A stretch of 22,005 nucleotides of DNA from Sediminibacterium ginsengisoli (GTDB lineage: Bacteria > Bacteroidota > Bacteroidia > Chitinophagales > Chitinophagaceae). The stretch covers positions 1-22,005 of the forward strand of contig CALPLN020000012.1 in the NCBI GenBank assembly GCA_943324415.2. The letters are read 5' to 3'. The translations under genes and the position numbers were made by a program. The notes under the pieces were generated by a model. The model was not told where the DNA came from and ran no database searches. It worked only from the letters and a program-made list of their open reading frames with translations. Shown piece by piece: positions 19,882 to 22,005 of this stretch; within the stretch, counting starts at the first letter, position 1; each line of letters opens with the position of its first letter.

Positions 19882-22005
19882 TTATAGGAGTGATTTGATG
19901 GTAGACAGTACTTGGTCTAATTGGCTTCCATCCTGTCCTCCTGCTGCTGCAAGTGTTTTTTGGCCACCACCGCCACCTTTAATCAATGGTGCGATATGGG
20001 TTTTAATTAATTGTGGCGCTTCCCATTTTTTTGCAGCAACTAATGCCTCGCTCATCGACAATGCAGCGAAGGCTTTTTCTCCCTGTGCACCTACTAATAA
20101 GACCATGACGTCACCGGTTTGTGTTTGGGTGAGCAATTGAGCTGCTTTTTTATACTGATCTGTATTACTTAATTCAACTTTTAATCCTAGATACTGCACA
20201 CCATTCACTGTCTCGAAATTATTTTTTTGTGCTTCAACCAATCCGTTGACAAGGATTGCTTCTTGACTTTCTAATTGTTTTTTTAATTCTTTTTGTTGAT
20301 TTTGTAATTCAAGGATATAGTTCGAAAGTTGATCAATTGAAAATCCACTTATTTCCTTGCTAACTTCTTTTTTATTTAAGCTTGTTGCAATTAGTGCATT
20401 CGCTTCTTCTAATTGTGTAATTTGTTTTCTTAACTTCTCTTTTGCTTCCTCTTGAAACTGAGCTGCAGCATGTCCTACCACTGCTTCAATTCTTCTTACA
20501 CCAGCTGCAACAGAGGATTCTGCCTTGATAACAAAATGGCCTATTTCTCCGGTATGGCCCACATGTGTTCCACCACAAAGTTCAATTGAATAATTTGGAT
20601 CCATCACGACTACGCGAACTGTGTCGCCGTATTTTTCTCCAAATAAAGCCATTGCCCCTAAAGCCACTGCTTCATCTTTACTCATTTCTTTAATGACCAC
20701 TGGTACATTTTCTTTCACCTTGTCATTCACTAATTGATTCACCGCTTCTATTTCCTCATTGGTCATTTTTGCAAAATGAGAGAAGTCAAATCGCAATTGC
20801 TCCGAATTGACTAAACTTCCTTTTTGTGCAACATGTTTCCCCAATACAGTCCTTAGTGCTGCATGTAATAAGTGCGTTGCAGAATGGTGTTGCGTCGTAT
20901 GTGCTCTTAATGTTTCAGCTACTTCTGCTTTAACCGTATGGCCAATATTGCTTGGTAAGCTATCCGTAAAATGAATGAATAAATTATTCTCTTTTTTAGT
21001 ATCTGTTACTGCAAGTACAGTGCCATCTTCAAATCTTAGGGTTCCTTTATCTCCAACCTGACCGCCACTTTCAGCATAAAAAGGAGTTTCAGCAAATACC
21101 CATTGATAGGCTTCTTTACCTTTTGCTTTGACGCTTCTATACTTCACTATTTTTGTAGTTGCTTCAGTAGCCGTATAACCTATGAATTTAGTTTCTGCAT
21201 CTTCTCCAACTTGAATCCAATCACCGGTATCTATCGCAGTGGCAGCTCTGCTTCTGTCTTTCTGTTGCTGCATTTCTTGCTCAAATCCCGCCTCGTCAAT
21301 CGTTAATTGATTTTCACTTGCAATCAATCTTGTTAAATCTACTGGAAATCCGAATGTATCAAATAATTCAAAAACTAATTTCCCTTCTATTAAAGTATTT
21401 TTTTCTTGTGTATGAATGATGTCATCCATACGTTTTAATCCTTTTTCCAGTGTTCTTAAAAAGCCTTCTTCTTCCTCTTTGATTACTTTGGATACAAATT
21501 CTAACTGTTGGTTTAACTCTGGGAATACATGTTCAAACTGTTTCGCTAACAAGGGCATCAATTGAAATAACAATGGACGCTTGTAATCCAAATAAGAATA
21601 ATAATAACGTACAGCTCTTCTTAAAATTCTTCTAATCACATATCCTGCACCAGTATTAGAGGGCAATTGACCATCCGCAATCGCAAAGGCGATAGCACGA
21701 ATATGATCTGCTATAACACGAAACGCAATGGCTTCTTTGCTGTCACCAAAATCATAGGTTTTTCCAGTGATGGTAGCGACTGCATCAATTGTTCCCGTGA
21801 ATACATCGGTATCGTAATTGCTTTTTTTATTTTGTATCGCTCGAACCAATCTTTCAAAACCCATGCCTGTATCCACATGCTTACTTGGCAAGGGTTCTAG
21901 GCTACCATCTTTTTTTCTATTGTATTGAATAAATACATTGTTCCAAATTTCAATCACTTGAGGATGATCCTTATTGACAAGGTCGCGTCCAGGTGTTTGT
22001 GCAAT
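19882..22005 (-). CDS. alaS: Alanyl-tRNA synthetase, C-terminal three quarters (5' end beyond the right edge)
   Basis: AlaRS charges tRNA(Ala) and edits Ser/Gly mischarging. About 707 residues are present. The frame is open to the edge and starts in the catalytic domain with GRDLVNKDHPQ, then VIEIWNNVFIQYNR. The GTG at 21957 is internal, not the start. About 160-170 N-terminal residues should lie outside the window. In order come the rest of the catalytic core (SKHVDTGMGFERL), the tRNA-recognition domain, the editing domain with the zinc ligands HSATH and CGGTH, a coiled-coil stretch (KEELRKQITQLEEA-like), and the glycine-rich C-Ala domain (KGGGGGQ). Nothing is missing or broken in the visible part. 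A hairpin terminator follows the stop. The ATP-binding motif 1 region cannot be seen. Confidence 0.97.
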   Translation of the reverse strand: MAQTPGRDLVNKDHPQVIEIWNNVFIQYNRKKDGSLEPLPSKHVDTGMGFERLVRAIQNKKSNYDTDVFTGTIDAVATITGKTYDFGDSKEAIAFRVIADHIRAIAFAIADGQLPSNTGAGYVIRRILRRAVRYYYSYLDYKRPLLFQLMPLLAKQFEHVFPELNQQLEFVSKVIKEEEEGFLRTLEKGLKRMDDIIHTQEKNTLIEGKLVFELFDTFGFPVDLTRLIASENQLTIDEAGFEQEMQQQKDRSRAATAIDTGDWIQVGEDAETKFIGYTATEATTKIVKYRSVKAKGKEAYQWVFAETPFYAESGGQVGDKGTLRFEDGTVLAVTDTKKENNLFIHFTDSLPSNIGHTVKAEVAETLRAHTTQHHSATHLLHAALRTVLGKHVAQKGSLVNSEQLRFDFSHFAKMTNEEIEAVNQLVNDKVKENVPVVIKEMSKDEAVALGAMALFGEKYGDTVRVVVMDPNYSIELCGGTHVGHTGEIGHFVIKAESSVAAGVRRIEAVVGHAAAQFQEEAKEKLRKQITQLEEANALIATSLNKKEVSKEISGFSIDQLSNYILELQNQQKELKKQLESQEAILVNGLVEAQKNNFETVNGVQYLGLKVELSNTDQYKKAAQLLTQTQTGDVMVLLVGAQGEKAFAALSMSEALVAAKKWEAPQLIKTHIAPLIKGGGGGQKTLAAAGGQDGSQLDQVLSTIKSLL

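Noticed and set aside
1..22005. Sigma-54 (-24/-12) promoter sites near rpoN or the other genes
   Set aside because: By eye I found no TGGCAC-N5-TTGC-like site in the gaps between genes. A motif scan would settle it.
1..22005. Mobile elements, CRISPR arrays, defence systems, tRNA or rRNA genes
   Set aside because: All gaps are short and no transposase, integrase, repeat-spacer array, defence-type nuclease or cloverleaf was seen. The genes are housekeeping and envelope functions.

Overview
The window is ordinary chromosomal DNA of low G+C content from a bacterium of the phylum Bacteroidota, most likely a Chitinophagaceae-like lineage. The phylum call rests on several independent signs. There is a PorZ-type protein with a type IX secretion (T9SS) C-terminal domain, a DUF5606-type protein, a DUF4369-TlpA lipoprotein and a GH3-serine hydrolase fusion. 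Several genes also carry the phylum's -7 promoter element TAnnTTTG, and clear Shine-Dalgarno sites are scarce. I see no insertion sequence, phage gene, CRISPR array, rRNA or tRNA. Coding density is very high, and no gap between genes exceeds about 165 bases.

Layout, left to right. A lipid A acyltransferase-like gene enters from the left edge (+) and abuts a minus-strand pair made of an ArsR-type regulator and a double rhodanese protein. A perfect 9-bp inverted repeat lies behind the pair's predicted promoter. Next come tsaB (-), ridA (+) and an aldose 1-epimerase gene (-), then a small secreted protein gene (+) that shares its stop-codon bases with porZ (-). porZ sits 1 bp downstream of a large GH3/beta-lactamase-fold fusion gene (-). 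A DUF5606-type gene (-) with its own terminator follows.

The right half opens with a plus-strand run of four tightly packed genes: a KdnA-like sugar aminotransferase, rpoN (sigma-54), a degenerate PAP2-type membrane protein and an RND/MMPL-type transporter. It ends at a bidirectional terminator. The remainder is on the minus strand. It holds gatB followed by a TlpA lipoprotein gene, a periplasmic double-PDZ protein with its own promoter and terminator, and alaS, whose start lies beyond the right edge.

Functional themes are the cell envelope (lipid A acylation, possible Kdo amination, PorZ, cell-wall hydrolase, RND transporter, TlpA, PDZ protein) and translation fidelity (tsaB, gatB, alaS). 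I found no clear new defence or mobile system. The points most worth checking are the KdnA-like gene directly upstream of rpoN, a run of ten A residues between the two enzyme domains of the GH3 fusion where a one-base slip either way would release a GH3-only protein, the candidate ArsR operator, and the possible leaderless start of gatB.
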